NCBI RefSeq assembly: GCF_009741275.1
Contig: NZ_WOWS01000006.1
Span: 1-64,000 of the forward strand
Direction of reading: 5' to 3'
Source of the DNA: Winogradskyella endarachnes
Lineage (GTDB): Bacteria > Bacteroidota > Bacteroidia > Flavobacteriales > Flavobacteriaceae
Length of the DNA: 64,000 nucleotides
Positions 10,401 through 19,860 of this stretch are shown in pieces. Every line of letters begins with the position of its first letter. The stretch's first letter is position 1. The notes below the pieces were generated by a model, which worked only from the letters and a program-made list of their open reading frames with translations, was not told the DNA's origin and made no database searches. The translations under genes were made by a program, and so were the position numbers.

Positions 10401-10539
10401 CTGTTTCTGCATACTTTGCAATTGCTGCTTCTTTTGCAGCATCTTCTATTTGATTCGCTTTAAAAGTAAATGATAATTGATAAATACTTACCAAACCAAA
10501 TAAAAGCGCAAATAGCTTAATTATTCCTTTGTTTTGCAT
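7489..10539 (-). CDS. secDF: SecDF fused protein-export membrane protein
   Basis: SecD and SecF are fused in one 1016-residue chain, as is usual in Bacteroidota. The protein uses the proton motive force to pull preproteins across the inner membrane with SecYEG. The N-terminal transmembrane helix is followed by the D1 motif GLDLKGGINVIL. The first periplasmic head includes RIDKFGV. The SecD membrane domain has DANVLIFERIREE, and the SecF half has the matching NDTVVVFDRIREY. A Glu/Asp-rich low-complexity insert lies in the SecD periplasmic region (about residues 285-315). The gene has a full consensus promoter (10599-10629). Confidence 0.98.
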   Translation of the reverse strand: MQNKGIIKLFALLFGLVSIYQLSFTFKANQIEDAAKEAAIAKYAETEDDYQSKRSLEEVRYLDSLKTEKIKVGDKFESIDVYNLLGIAQYNYNEVENNAMNLGLDLKGGINVILQISVRDILKGLSDNSKDPLFNKALDDAEELQKNSQDSYLQSFFTAFDAIKGDTKLASPDIFANRSLSEEIKFDMSDDEVKGIIETKIDESIVSAFEVLRKRIDKFGVASPNIQRLGNTGRILLELPGAKDIERVKDLVTKTAQLQFWETYKAQEVLPYIMQVNQKLVEENKEKEVKEDVADVEEDQDETSDAIDDLTGQIETDSTNVADINPIGIQDYGRGGGVVGIFLKKDREKVLAHLNAAKNRTLLPAEMRYLKFAWGLQAEDSEYSELYALKGNREDEPRLSGAVITGADQDYDQVSRPAVSMQMDARGAKIWEEMTKEANQTDGNIAIVLDNIVYSAPGVTQAGGISGGRSQISGSFTLAEAVDLANVLRAGKLPASAEIVQADEVGPSLGQEAIDSGMLSFAIALVFVLLWMIFYYGKAGGFADIALLLNILLIFGVLASLGAVLTLPGIAGIVLTIGISVDANVLIFERIREELAKGKSQKESIKDGFSNALSSILDANITTGLTALILFVFGTGPIKGFATTLIIGILTSLFTAIFITRLLIDWYVNRGGNLDFATGITKNLFKNVNIDFLRKRKIAYIISGALIIVSLGSLFTTGLDQGIDFVGGRTYQVRFEQDMSVEEVKSDLHAVFESAEVKTIGAPNQLKISTKYKVEDSSIEADEEVQSMLFKALQKYLPAGMTYTEFLDGSGDKKIGKMLSSKVSPTIADDIQKSSVWAILGSLVVVFLYILFRFKKWQFSLGAVAAVFHDVLIVMGIYSLTWRFMPFSMEIDQTFIAAILTVIGYSLNDTVVVFDRIREYFNENLGWDFDTTINKSINSTISRTLNTSLTTLVVLLAMFIFGADSLKDLLFALILGVIVGTYSSVFIATPIMYDTAKKGNATDALKNKVKEVEEEA

Positions 10540-10598
10540 TGTTGTTGTTTTTAATGTCGGATTGTTAGTTAATTACGATAGTTATAAAAACTAGCGCG

Positions 10599-10629
10599 CA
10601 AATATAACTTTTACGCTATAATCCGACAA
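10599..10629 (-). promoter_or_regulatory. Promoter of secDF
   Basis: On the minus strand, TTG (10629-10627) is followed after 20 nt by TATATTTG (10606-10599), matching the Bacteroidota -33/-7 consensus. A 9-bp inverted repeat, TGTCGGATT at 10555-10563 and AATCCGACA at 10620-10628, flanks the promoter and overlaps the -33 element. It could be an operator. Confidence 0.75.
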
Positions 10630-10713
10630 TGTTTTTTATAAATTAGATGGTTAGCTTTTTGATTGACAAAAGCTTATTGAATTGAAGAGGAATTATTTCA
10701 GATTAAAAATTCC

Positions 10714-11325
10714 TTAAACCATTGGTCCTGCTCTTACTTCTGGGATTTTGTAAGATGAATTGTTACTTACTATTAATTCAACTTTATAGCTTGTAATAAT
10801 AGTATTTAAGATCTGGTTATTTAATTCTGAATTTACCTGATGACCACAATCTTGTACCTTTAATGTATTAGAATGATCCGTCTTGTGATTAAATTCAGTG
10901 ACTTGAGTACCTTCTAAATCCCAGTTATTAGACGTGCTCGTTTTAATTTCTGAAACATTAAGCTCGTAATCTTTTACATTTTTTTTATTGGGAAAATCAC
11001 GTGAAGATTCATTAGAAGAATTATAAGTAATCTTGAAGTCTTCAGCGTTAAAAAGCGCATCTTTAATATGTGCAACATCTTCTTCACTGAAATACGTAAT
11101 TCTTAGTTGGCCAGATTGACTTTGACCTATATTGATTTGAGAAACACCTATTTTGCGAAGTTGACTTTGTATAGTCTCAATAGCATTCTCTCTATCTGCA
11201 ACAGTAAACCCATCGTCTGAAAACTGAATGACAATTTGCTGATTTGGTGCTGTATTTTGCTCAAAAAACGTCCCTAATAACGCTAAGAGTACAGTAATAA
11301 TTCCAAAATGCAATTTGATTTTCAT
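10714..11325 (-). CDS. Exported protein resembling the SecD periplasmic head-base domain
   Basis: The protein has 203 residues with an N-terminal hydrophobic segment (about 7-20) that would export or anchor it. Residues about 30-100 carry AIETIQSQLRKIGVS, then a strand ending LRITY, then IKDALFNAEDF. These align by eye with the SecD head segment of the neighbouring secDF (AFEVLRKRIDKFGVA, then RILLELPG, then VKDLVTKTAQLQF). The rest matches nothing I recognise. It lies just upstream of secDF on the same strand but has its own promoter-like box. A role in protein export is a guess from position and likeness. Confidence 0.75.
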   Translation of the reverse strand: MKIKLHFGIITVLLALLGTFFEQNTAPNQQIVIQFSDDGFTVADRENAIETIQSQLRKIGVSQINIGQSQSGQLRITYFSEEDVAHIKDALFNAEDFKITYNSSNESSRDFPNKKNVKDYELNVSEIKTSTSNNWDLEGTQVTEFNHKTDHSNTLKVQDCGHQVNSELNNQILNTIITSYKVELIVSNNSSYKIPEVRAGPMV

Positions 11326-11329
11326 GCGC

Positions 11330-11337
11330 CAAATATA
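11330..11337 (-). promoter_or_regulatory. -7 box directly before the SecD-like gene
   Basis: Read on the minus strand, TATATTTG is followed by only four bases (GCGC) before the ATG at 11325. If the box acts as elsewhere in Bacteroidota, transcription would begin at or within one or two bases of the start codon. Confidence 0.55.
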
Positions 11338-11401
11338 GACAAAAAAATAAAGACTCTATTTATTAGATATAGCCATTATAAAATCTTTAGTTTGTTTCAA
11401 T

Positions 11402-12058
11402 TTACATTCCTCCCATTTCGGTATAACCCTCTGGTGGTGTTAAGCTAACTTTATCATCTGAAACTAATTCTTCTTTAATTTCTGTTATCTCAGATGTAAT
11501 GATAATTTTTGAACCTTGCTGATTCATAGTCATTATAAAATATAACGGGTATCCTTCAATTTTATCTCCCATAGCTGTAGTATTATGGCTAAATGCAGAT
11601 AATTTATCTGTAGTAAACATTTGCATCTCTACTTCTTGGCCTTTTTCTTGCATCTTTACTAAATATTGTTGGCACTCGTATCCCATAATTGTTTTTGTCT
11701 CATCGCCTTTTGTTACAACCACATTATTTAAATCTTCTTCGCTTGGCACAAAAGATTGAAGAAGATATTTTTTACCTAAACCTGGTTGATTCATTAACAT
11801 AAGCATCTCTTTTGTTGTACCATCAACAATAATCACCATATCACCTGTCATTGGACTACTTGTTTCACTGCGCGATTTATCTCCTTTAAAATAAATAACG
11901 CTTTCTGTATCTCCCATAGCCTGTAATTGCATATTTATCTGCTCATTATCACTAGACATAGTCTGGGTAGCTATTAAAACTCCTTCATTTAATTGTGTTT
12001 GAGCACAAAGAATTAAATTAAATATTAAACTGATACTTAATAATAGTATGTTCTTCAT
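11402..12058 (-). CDS. DUF4412-type exported protein
   Basis: The protein has 218 residues with a signal peptide (about 1-20, ending CAQ). The pattern of the mature part resembles DUF4412 proteins: GDMVIIVDGTTKEMLMLM, then MGYECQQYLVKM, then a conserved C-terminal block before PPEGY. The function is unknown to me. The protein is Met-rich. It lies between mdh and the SecD-like gene, all on the minus strand, and the mdh terminator precedes it. Confidence 0.75.
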   Translation of the reverse strand: MKNILLLSISLIFNLILCAQTQLNEGVLIATQTMSSDNEQINMQLQAMGDTESVIYFKGDKSRSETSSPMTGDMVIIVDGTTKEMLMLMNQPGLGKKYLLQSFVPSEEDLNNVVVTKGDETKTIMGYECQQYLVKMQEKGQEVEMQMFTTDKLSAFSHNTTAMGDKIEGYPLYFIMTMNQQGSKIIITSEITEIKEELVSDDKVSLTPPEGYTEMGGM

Positions 12059-12082
12059 TATTCTAATTTTAGAATTAATATT

Positions 12083-12123
12083 AAAAAAACCTTACCAACA
12101 ACAAGTATCAGTAAGGTTTTATT
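12083..12123 (-). terminator. Terminator of mdh
   Basis: AAAACCTTAC (12086-12095) pairs with GTAAGGTTTT (12111-12120). On the minus strand the stem runs into a T-run. Confidence 0.85.
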
Positions 12124-12143
12124 ATTTAAAAAAGTTATAAAGA

Positions 12144-13070
12144 CTATAACTCTAATAAGCCGTTAGTTTTCTTTACGCCTTCTGCACTTTCTGCCATATG
12201 TGCTTTTTCAGCATCACTTAAAGGAACATCTACAATCTTTTCAATTCCGTTTCTTCCTAAAATTACGGGTACACCAATACAAAGGTCGCTTAATCCGTAT
12301 TCACCATCTAATAATGTTGAACAAGGGAAAATTTTCTTCTGGTCGCAAGCAATGGCTTGTACTAAGCCACTTACAGCTGCACCTGGAGCATACCATGCTG
12401 ATGTTCCTAATAAACCTGTTAATGTTGCTCCACCTACTTTAGTATCTGCTGCAACTTGCTCTAATCTTTCTGCTGAAATAAACTCAGAGACTTTTATACT
12501 GTTTCTAGTTGCATGAGATATTAATGGCACCATACCTTTATCGCTATGTCCTCCAATTACCATTCCGTCTACATCACTAATAGGTGCTTCTAACGCTTCT
12601 GCTAATCTGTACTTAAAACGAGCAGAATCTAATGCGCCACCCATTCCTATAATTCTATGTTTTGGTAACCCTGTAACTTTATGAGCCAAATAAGTCATAG
12701 TATCCATTGGATTACTAACCACAATTAAAATAGTATTTGGTGAATGCTCCACTAAACTTGTAGATACCGTTTTAACAATGCCTGCATTAATACCAATTAA
12801 TTCTTCACGTGTCATACCAGGCTTACGAGGAATACCAGAAGTAATTACACAGATATCACTACCTGCTGTTTTAGTATAATCGTTTGTACTTCCTGTTATT
12901 TTAGTATCAAACCCATTTAAAGAGGCACATTGCATAAGGTCCATTGCTTTTCCTTCTGCATAGCCTTCCTTAATGTCTAAAATTACAACTTCAGAAGCAA
13001 AGTTTTTTATTGCAATATATTCTGCACAACTTGCACCTACTGCACCTGCGCCAACTACGGTTACTTTCAT
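12144..13070 (-). CDS. mdh: Malate dehydrogenase (LDH-like type)
   Basis: This enzyme interconverts malate and oxaloacetate with NAD in the TCA cycle. At 308 residues it is of the lactate-dehydrogenase-like MDH group. The Rossmann loop is GAGAVG (7-12), and Asp32 at the end of the second strand favours NAD. The substrate-binding arginines are in PRKPGMTREE (Arg82 and Arg88) and at Arg151. The catalytic His175 lies in IGGHSDKG. Citrate synthase (gltA) is also in this window. A TAAATTTG box at 13125-13118 on the minus strand is a likely promoter. Confidence 0.97.
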   Translation of the reverse strand: MKVTVVGAGAVGASCAEYIAIKNFASEVVILDIKEGYAEGKAMDLMQCASLNGFDTKITGSTNDYTKTAGSDICVITSGIPRKPGMTREELIGINAGIVKTVSTSLVEHSPNTILIVVSNPMDTMTYLAHKVTGLPKHRIIGMGGALDSARFKYRLAEALEAPISDVDGMVIGGHSDKGMVPLISHATRNSIKVSEFISAERLEQVAADTKVGGATLTGLLGTSAWYAPGAAVSGLVQAIACDQKKIFPCSTLLDGEYGLSDLCIGVPVILGRNGIEKIVDVPLSDAEKAHMAESAEGVKKTNGLLEL

Positions 13071-13117
13071 AATTTTTTATGTTTATTTAATGTGAAACTA
13101 CGTGTTAAAAACGAACA

Positions 13118-13125
13118 CAAATTTA
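13118..13125 (-). promoter_or_regulatory. -7 box of mdh
   Basis: TAAATTTG on the minus strand, about 48 nt before the mdh ATG, matches the Bacteroidota consensus. No exact -33 TTG is present. Confidence 0.55.
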
Positions 13126-13145
13126 CAAATAAAATTGCTTTAAAA

Positions 13146-13176
13146 GAAAAAAGCATAAGAGTAAATCTTATGCTAT
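13146..13176 (-). terminator. Terminator of the DUF6588-type gene
   Basis: AGCATAAGA and TCTTATGCT form a perfect 9-bp stem with a 5-nt loop (13152-13174). On the minus strand it is followed by a T-rich run. Confidence 0.85.
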
Positions 13177-13200
13177 CATCTATTTTGAAAATAACTAAAA

Positions 13201-14244
13201 CTATCTTACACTGAAAGCTATACCAACAGTTGCCGTGTTATAATTTTGAAATGTATAATCTGCAAATATTTTAAAAATACTTAAGTTTAAGCGCGCACCT
13301 AAAGTAGCTCTCATTCCATTGTTTTCAAAGTCTAGATTTATTGGGTCTGAAATCGCTTCATTTACTGTACCGATTTGATTTCCATTTTCATCCTCAACAT
13401 CGTAGGTTAAAATATAGTCACCTTTCATTTTAGCGGTTGTTTTACCGCTATTATAGCCTGCACTAGCGTACAACGTTAATAACTTAAAATCTAAAGATGC
13501 TAATGCCTGAACCGTCCATGTATTCATTTTAAATTCTGCCTCACCATTTACCACCTCAACATAGTCAGTAGCATCTTCGTCTTTCATGTCGTAAACAACG
13601 CTCATGTTAGTAAATGCACCTAAGACTGATACGCTCAATGGCGAATCATCTATAATCCCTAAATACTGTGTAAGATCGTGTTGTAAACCAAAACCAATTA
13701 ATTTTGCTTCAACATCATCGTAATTTTGAGTGGGTACAAAACGCGCCTTAATATCTGTTTTAAATGGTAAACCAAAACCGACTTGTACTGTTGGTGCTGG
13801 TACAGCATTTACAGGTAAATCTTCTGTAATACCTCCAGGCATATTAAAACTCACCACCTTATAAGTTCCATCTCCATTATCTATTTCTACATCTACCACT
13901 GTCTCTGTGTCGTCATCACTCATTATAGTTTGCACTTCAGACTCATTGTTTTGTAAACTAAGATATGTATAATCGCTTGGCACAAAAGCAAAAGTTTTGG
14001 CTTCATCTGGTACTAAAGATGCATTAGCTCCAATTGTTAGGTCAAAGCCAAATTTTTTATGAACTTTAGCAGTAGTTGCCCATCCGCCATTCATACTATA
14101 CATTAATCCTTCCATAGCAGGATTAAGATAATTCTGTGACAATAAACTTGCATCATCCGAAGCTAATAAAATAGTCTCTAAGTCTTGAGCCTTAGCAAAT
14201 TGAAAACTCAAAACTAAGACAATTAGGGTTAGAATATTTTTCAT
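13201..14244 (-). CDS. Outer-membrane-type exported protein, DUF6588-like
   Basis: From the chosen ATG the protein has 347 residues, with a signal peptide ending FAKAQ. Conserved features are YLNPAMEGLMYSMNGGW near the start, repeated amphipathic beta strands, and a terminal strand ending in arginine (IAFSVR). These suggest a small outer-membrane beta barrel. By overall pattern it resembles the DUF6588 family; the function is unknown. A start 18 codons upstream was rejected because the signal peptide begins cleanly at MKNILTLIV. Confidence 0.8.
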   Translation of the reverse strand: MKNILTLIVLVLSFQFAKAQDLETILLASDDASLLSQNYLNPAMEGLMYSMNGGWATTAKVHKKFGFDLTIGANASLVPDEAKTFAFVPSDYTYLSLQNNESEVQTIMSDDDTETVVDVEIDNGDGTYKVVSFNMPGGITEDLPVNAVPAPTVQVGFGLPFKTDIKARFVPTQNYDDVEAKLIGFGLQHDLTQYLGIIDDSPLSVSVLGAFTNMSVVYDMKDEDATDYVEVVNGEAEFKMNTWTVQALASLDFKLLTLYASAGYNSGKTTAKMKGDYILTYDVEDENGNQIGTVNEAISDPINLDFENNGMRATLGARLNLSIFKIFADYTFQNYNTATVGIAFSVR

Positions 14245-14345
14245 AAATATTTTATTTTTATTGGCATAAACATATAAAATTAATTTGAAAACCAACACTT
14301 GAGCCTTTATATTTCACAATTTTGGAGATGAACTTTCAGAATTTT

Positions 14346-14378
14346 AAATAAAAAAACACCCAATTATGGGTGTTTTTA
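14346..14378 (-). terminator. Terminator of gyrB
   Basis: AAAAACACCCA (14352-14362) pairs perfectly with TGGGTGTTTTT (14367-14377) around an ATTA loop. Confidence 0.9.
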
Positions 14379-14412
14379 AAAACTGATTTATGATTTTATT
14401 TGTAAATTATAA

Positions 14413-16377
<1,965 letters not shown>

Positions 16378-16398
16378 TTAGTTCAAATTAAGGCATAA

Positions 16399-16424
16399 AA
16401 AAATGACACTAATGTATCATTTTT
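16399..16424 (-). promoter_or_regulatory. Terminator-like hairpin in the gyrB 5' leader
   Basis: Between the TATATTTG box (16441-16434) and the gyrB ATG lies an 11-bp stem with one G-T wobble and an ATTA loop, followed on the minus strand by seven T. It would start about 5 nt after the predicted transcription start. It could act as an attenuator or as a 5' stabilising stem. Confidence 0.55.
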
Positions 16425-16433
16425 GAACACTAA

Positions 16434-16441
16434 CAAATATA
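16434..16441 (-). promoter_or_regulatory. -7 box of gyrB
   Basis: TATATTTG on the minus strand, about 71 nt before the gyrB start, is a full match to TAnnTTTG. No clear -33 element is seen. Confidence 0.55.
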
Positions 16442-16595
16442 AGAAATTAAAAATCGTTTTAAAAGCTTTTTATGCGTTGCAATGATTAATTATTAACATT
16501 TGTTAATTATTTTAAAAGTGCCTTAAAACGCCTAAAAAATAGCTTAAATTAAATTTTAAAGTTTCATGCTCCTAAAAAAAACTACAGTAAAACAT
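16442..16595. other. Gap between asnB and gyrB without a gene
   Basis: The interval from 16363 to 16672 has no gene. It holds the gyrB leader hairpin and -7 box on one side and the asnB terminator on the other. The remaining bases are AT-rich, with runs resembling TTAATTATTAACATTTGTTAA, and I see no further structure. Confidence 0.5.
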
Positions 16596-16619
16596 AAAAT
16601 CTCGCAAAAGCGAGATTTT
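16596..16619 (-). terminator. Terminator of asnB
   Basis: AAAATCTCGC (16596-16605) pairs perfectly with GCGAGATTTT (16610-16619) around an AAAA loop. Confidence 0.85.
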
Positions 16620-16672
16620 ATAAGTTAAGTTGATAATGATTTAGTTTTTAAAAAACTATTTTGAAGTCATTT

Positions 16673-18337
16673 TTAATATGCCTTATCATGTACATTAGCA
16701 ATTGCTCTACCAGAAGGGTCATTCATGTTTTTAAACGCCTCATCCCATTCTAAAGCTGTTGCAGTGCTACAAGCTACACTTGCTTCTTGGGGCACACTTA
16801 ATGCTGCTGCATCGCTAGGAAAGTGTCCTTCAAAAATACTTCTGTAATAATATTCTTCTTTATTTAAAGGTGTGTTTATAGGGAAACGGAATGCTGCGTT
16901 TTCTATTTGCTCGTCTGTAACTTCTTTTTCTACCAACTCTTTAAGTGTATCAATCCAGCTGTAACCTACACCATCACTAAATTGTTCTTTTTGTCTCCAA
17001 GCTACGCTCTCTGGTATTAAGTCTTCAAATGCTTTACGTACCACCCATTTTTCCGTACGTTCGCCATTAATCATTTTGTCTTTTGGGTTAATGCGCATAG
17101 CAACATCCATAAACTCTTTATCTAAGAATGGTACACGTCCTTCAATTCCCCAAGCTGCTAAACTTTTATTAGCTCTTAAACAATCGTACATATGAAGTTT
17201 ATCTAATTTACGTACCGTTTCATCATGAAAATCTTTTGCGCTTGGTGCTTTATGGAAATATAAATAGCCTCCAAAAATTTCATCGGCACCTTCACCAGAT
17301 AATACCATTTTTATTCCCATTGATTTAATCACTCTTGCCATTAAATACATTGGTGTAGAAGAACGAATGGTAGTAATATCATAAGTTTCTATGTTATAAA
17401 TTACATCCTTAATAGCATCTAAACCTTCTTGAATTGTAAATTTAATTTCATGATGAACCGTTCCTATATGGTCTGCTACTTTTTGTGCAGCAGCTAAATC
17501 TGGAGAGCCTTCTAGACCTACAGAAAACGAGTGTAGTTGCGGCCACCACGCATCAGTAGTATCATCAGATTCTACACGTTTTTGGGCATATTTTTTAGCA
17601 ATTGCTGATGTTACTGAAGAGTCTAATCCACCAGACAATAAAACACCATATGGTACATCACTCATTAATTGTCTGTGTACCGCAGCTTCTAAAGCTTGTT
17701 TTACTTCTGCTATACTTGTTTCGTTGTCTTTAACCGCCTCGTAATCGGTCCAATCTCTCACGTACCATTTAACAAATTCTCCATCACTACTAGACATGTA
17801 ATGTCCTGGAGGAAATAATTCAATTTTAGTACAAATACCTTCTAAAGCTTTTAATTCTGAAGCCACATAAAAAGTTCCGTTTTTATCCCAACCAATGTAC
17901 AATGGAATAATTCCCATATGATCTCTAGCTATAAAATATTCATCTTTTTCAGCATCATAAATTGCGAAGCCAAAAATTCCGTTTAAATCATCTACAAAAT
18001 CAACACCTTTTTCTTGATATAAAGCAAGTATAACTTCACAATCACTTTGAGTTTTAAAATTGTATTTGCCTTCATACTGCTTTCTTATATCTCTATGGTT
18101 ATAGATTTCTCCATTTGCAGCTAATACTAATTTACGATCTGGACTAAACAAGGGTTGCTTTCCAGAAGCAGGATCTACAATTGCCAGACGTTCATGAGCC
18201 ATAATTACTTTATCATCACTATAAATACCGCTCCAATCTGGTCCTCTATGACGTATTGCCTTGGCCATTTCTAAAACCTGAGGTCTTAAATCATCTACTT
18301 TTTGTTTTATATCAAACGCACATACTATTCCGCACAT
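16673..18337 (-). CDS. asnB: Asparagine synthase (glutamine-hydrolysing) B
   Basis: This enzyme makes asparagine from aspartate, ATP and glutamine. The mature N-terminal nucleophile is Cys2 (MCGIV), with the class II amidotransferase signatures RHRGPD and NGEIYNH. The PP-loop ATP site is SGGLDSS (about 233-239), followed by SVGLEGSPDL and the SGEGADEIFGGY block. The 554 residues match the E. coli AsnB type. It is flanked by a divergent DUF2911 gene and has its own terminator. Confidence 0.98.
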   Translation of the reverse strand: MCGIVCAFDIKQKVDDLRPQVLEMAKAIRHRGPDWSGIYSDDKVIMAHERLAIVDPASGKQPLFSPDRKLVLAANGEIYNHRDIRKQYEGKYNFKTQSDCEVILALYQEKGVDFVDDLNGIFGFAIYDAEKDEYFIARDHMGIIPLYIGWDKNGTFYVASELKALEGICTKIELFPPGHYMSSSDGEFVKWYVRDWTDYEAVKDNETSIAEVKQALEAAVHRQLMSDVPYGVLLSGGLDSSVTSAIAKKYAQKRVESDDTTDAWWPQLHSFSVGLEGSPDLAAAQKVADHIGTVHHEIKFTIQEGLDAIKDVIYNIETYDITTIRSSTPMYLMARVIKSMGIKMVLSGEGADEIFGGYLYFHKAPSAKDFHDETVRKLDKLHMYDCLRANKSLAAWGIEGRVPFLDKEFMDVAMRINPKDKMINGERTEKWVVRKAFEDLIPESVAWRQKEQFSDGVGYSWIDTLKELVEKEVTDEQIENAAFRFPINTPLNKEEYYYRSIFEGHFPSDAAALSVPQEASVACSTATALEWDEAFKNMNDPSGRAIANVHDKAY

Positions 18338-18601
18338 AACTTTTATTTTTTTTGAATTTGGATTGTTATCCTATTTTTAATTATTAATTCTGAAGCAAAT
18401 ATTACATAAAACTTTCATATTATAAACACAAAAGGTATTAATAGTTTTAAATTAACACAATTTAAAACCAATTAATGACAATATTAAAGCATCAATAGGT
18501 AAAAAGAGCTATTTAACTTTTAATCTGTAAATTTTAATATTTCATTTGGACTATTGGTTTTTATATCTGCTAATTTTAGCAGAAAAATCACACTAAATAT
18601 T

Positions 18602-19147
18602 ATGAAACATTTTAAATTTATTTCTGCTGCAACTTTTGCAATTGCCATGTTGTTCTCTTTTCAGTTAAATGCACAAGATTTTCAAGGATTAGACAAAAGC
18701 CCAATGGATGCAGCTTCTTATCCAAGTGCTCATAAAGCCCCAGATAAATTAGTAAAAATAGTATACAGTCGTCCACAACTAAAAGGACGTTCCGTAGAGG
18801 ACTTAGTAAAAGAAGGTAAAGTTTGGCGTGTAGGCGCAAATGAAGCTGCAGAAATTACATTTTATAAAGATGTAAAACTAGATAACACGGTAATAAAGGC
18901 CGGAACATATTCTTTTTTCATTATTCCTGAAGCTTCAAATTGGACCGCAATTATAAGTAGTGACCTTAATAGCTGGGGAAGTTATTCTTATAATGAAAAA
19001 AACGATGTTGCACGTATAAATGTACCTGTAACAGAAGGAGAGGAATCTTTAGAAGCATTCTCAATTGCTTTTAACAATAACGATAATGGTGTTAGCATGC
19101 ATTTAGGTTGGGGAACCGTTAGAGTTGCTATTCCATTTACAATGTAA
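18602..19147 (+). CDS. DUF2911-family exported protein
   Basis: From the chosen ATG the protein has 181 residues, with a signal peptide ending LNAQ. It matches the DUF2911 pattern: YSRPQLKGR, then GKVWRVGANEAAEITFYKDV, then AGTYSFFIIP, and a C-terminal WGTVRVAIPF strand. The family is common in Bacteroidota and its function is unknown. A longer frame from the TTG at 18554 was rejected because it adds residues before a clean signal peptide and lies in the likely promoter region. Confidence 0.9.
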   Translation: MKHFKFISAATFAIAMLFSFQLNAQDFQGLDKSPMDAASYPSAHKAPDKLVKIVYSRPQLKGRSVEDLVKEGKVWRVGANEAAEITFYKDVKLDNTVIKAGTYSFFIIPEASNWTAIISSDLNSWGSYSYNEKNDVARINVPVTEGEESLEAFSIAFNNNDNGVSMHLGWGTVRVAIPFTM

Positions 19148-19166
19148 TTACATCTTATTATAAAAT

Positions 19167-19202
19167 AAAAAAGCGCCTTAAAATATTAAGGTGCTTTTTT
19201 AT
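19167..19202. terminator. Bidirectional terminator between DUF2911 and the proline-rich protein gene
   Basis: GCGCCTTA and TAAGGTGC form a stem with one wobble, flanked by A and T runs, between two convergent genes. Confidence 0.85.
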
Positions 19203-19218
19203 TACTAATTTTAATTAA

Positions 19219-19797
19219 TTACAAATTCACAGTACCATGAAAACTTCCATCAAATGCAGAATGAAGGTTTAACACTATATTATAACCGTCGTTAGTTGGT
19301 TGTAAGGCTACAGCTCCACTATTTAATGCAACATCAACACCATTTATACTAACATTTAAAATAGCATTACTTTGTCTATTTGCGTTATAATGAAAATTAT
19401 AATCGTTAGAATTCAATTCTAAAACAGTAATCATCATTTGGTCACCCGATTCTAAATTAAACACTAAATCTATTTCACTGTTTTCATAATAATTAATAAA
19501 ACCATCAACTACAGAATAGTCAACTCTACCATTATTTTGATGCATTATTTGGCCATAGCTTTCTACGTTGCAATGACATGGTTCCTCTTTTGGTAATCGC
19601 TCCTTAATAATTATAGGACGTTTAGGTTTAGGCACTGGCTTATTTTCTCTTGGTGCCGGTTTTACTATAATCTCTGGTAAATCAACTCTAATATCTATTT
19701 CTACACCTCCACCAATTCTTACTTGTGCATCAGTATTTAAAATTGAGAAAAAAATAAATGTTAAGGTAATAAGAAGTTTTTGGGTAAAATTTTTCAT
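19219..19797 (-). CDS. Secreted protein with a proline/lysine-rich linker
   Basis: The protein has 192 residues with a signal peptide ending DAQ at about 25. Residues about 40-70 are a Pro/Lys/Arg-rich linker (ENKPVPKPKRPIIIKERLP), followed by a CHC motif and a beta-rich domain of about 120 residues. I do not recognise the family. The linker could hold a small periplasmic or surface domain away from its anchor. It lies between queE and a shared terminator. Confidence 0.7.
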   Translation of the reverse strand: MKNFTQKLLITLTFIFFSILNTDAQVRIGGGVEIDIRVDLPEIIVKPAPRENKPVPKPKRPIIIKERLPKEEPCHCNVESYGQIMHQNNGRVDYSVVDGFINYYENSEIDLVFNLESGDQMMITVLELNSNDYNFHYNANRQSNAILNVSINGVDVALNSGAVALQPTNDGYNIVLNLHSAFDGSFHGTVNL

Positions 19798-19860
19798 AAT
19801 GATTAAATTAGTTTTTATTCATTACTCAATCTCTATGCCAAAATTACATTTTAATAAATT

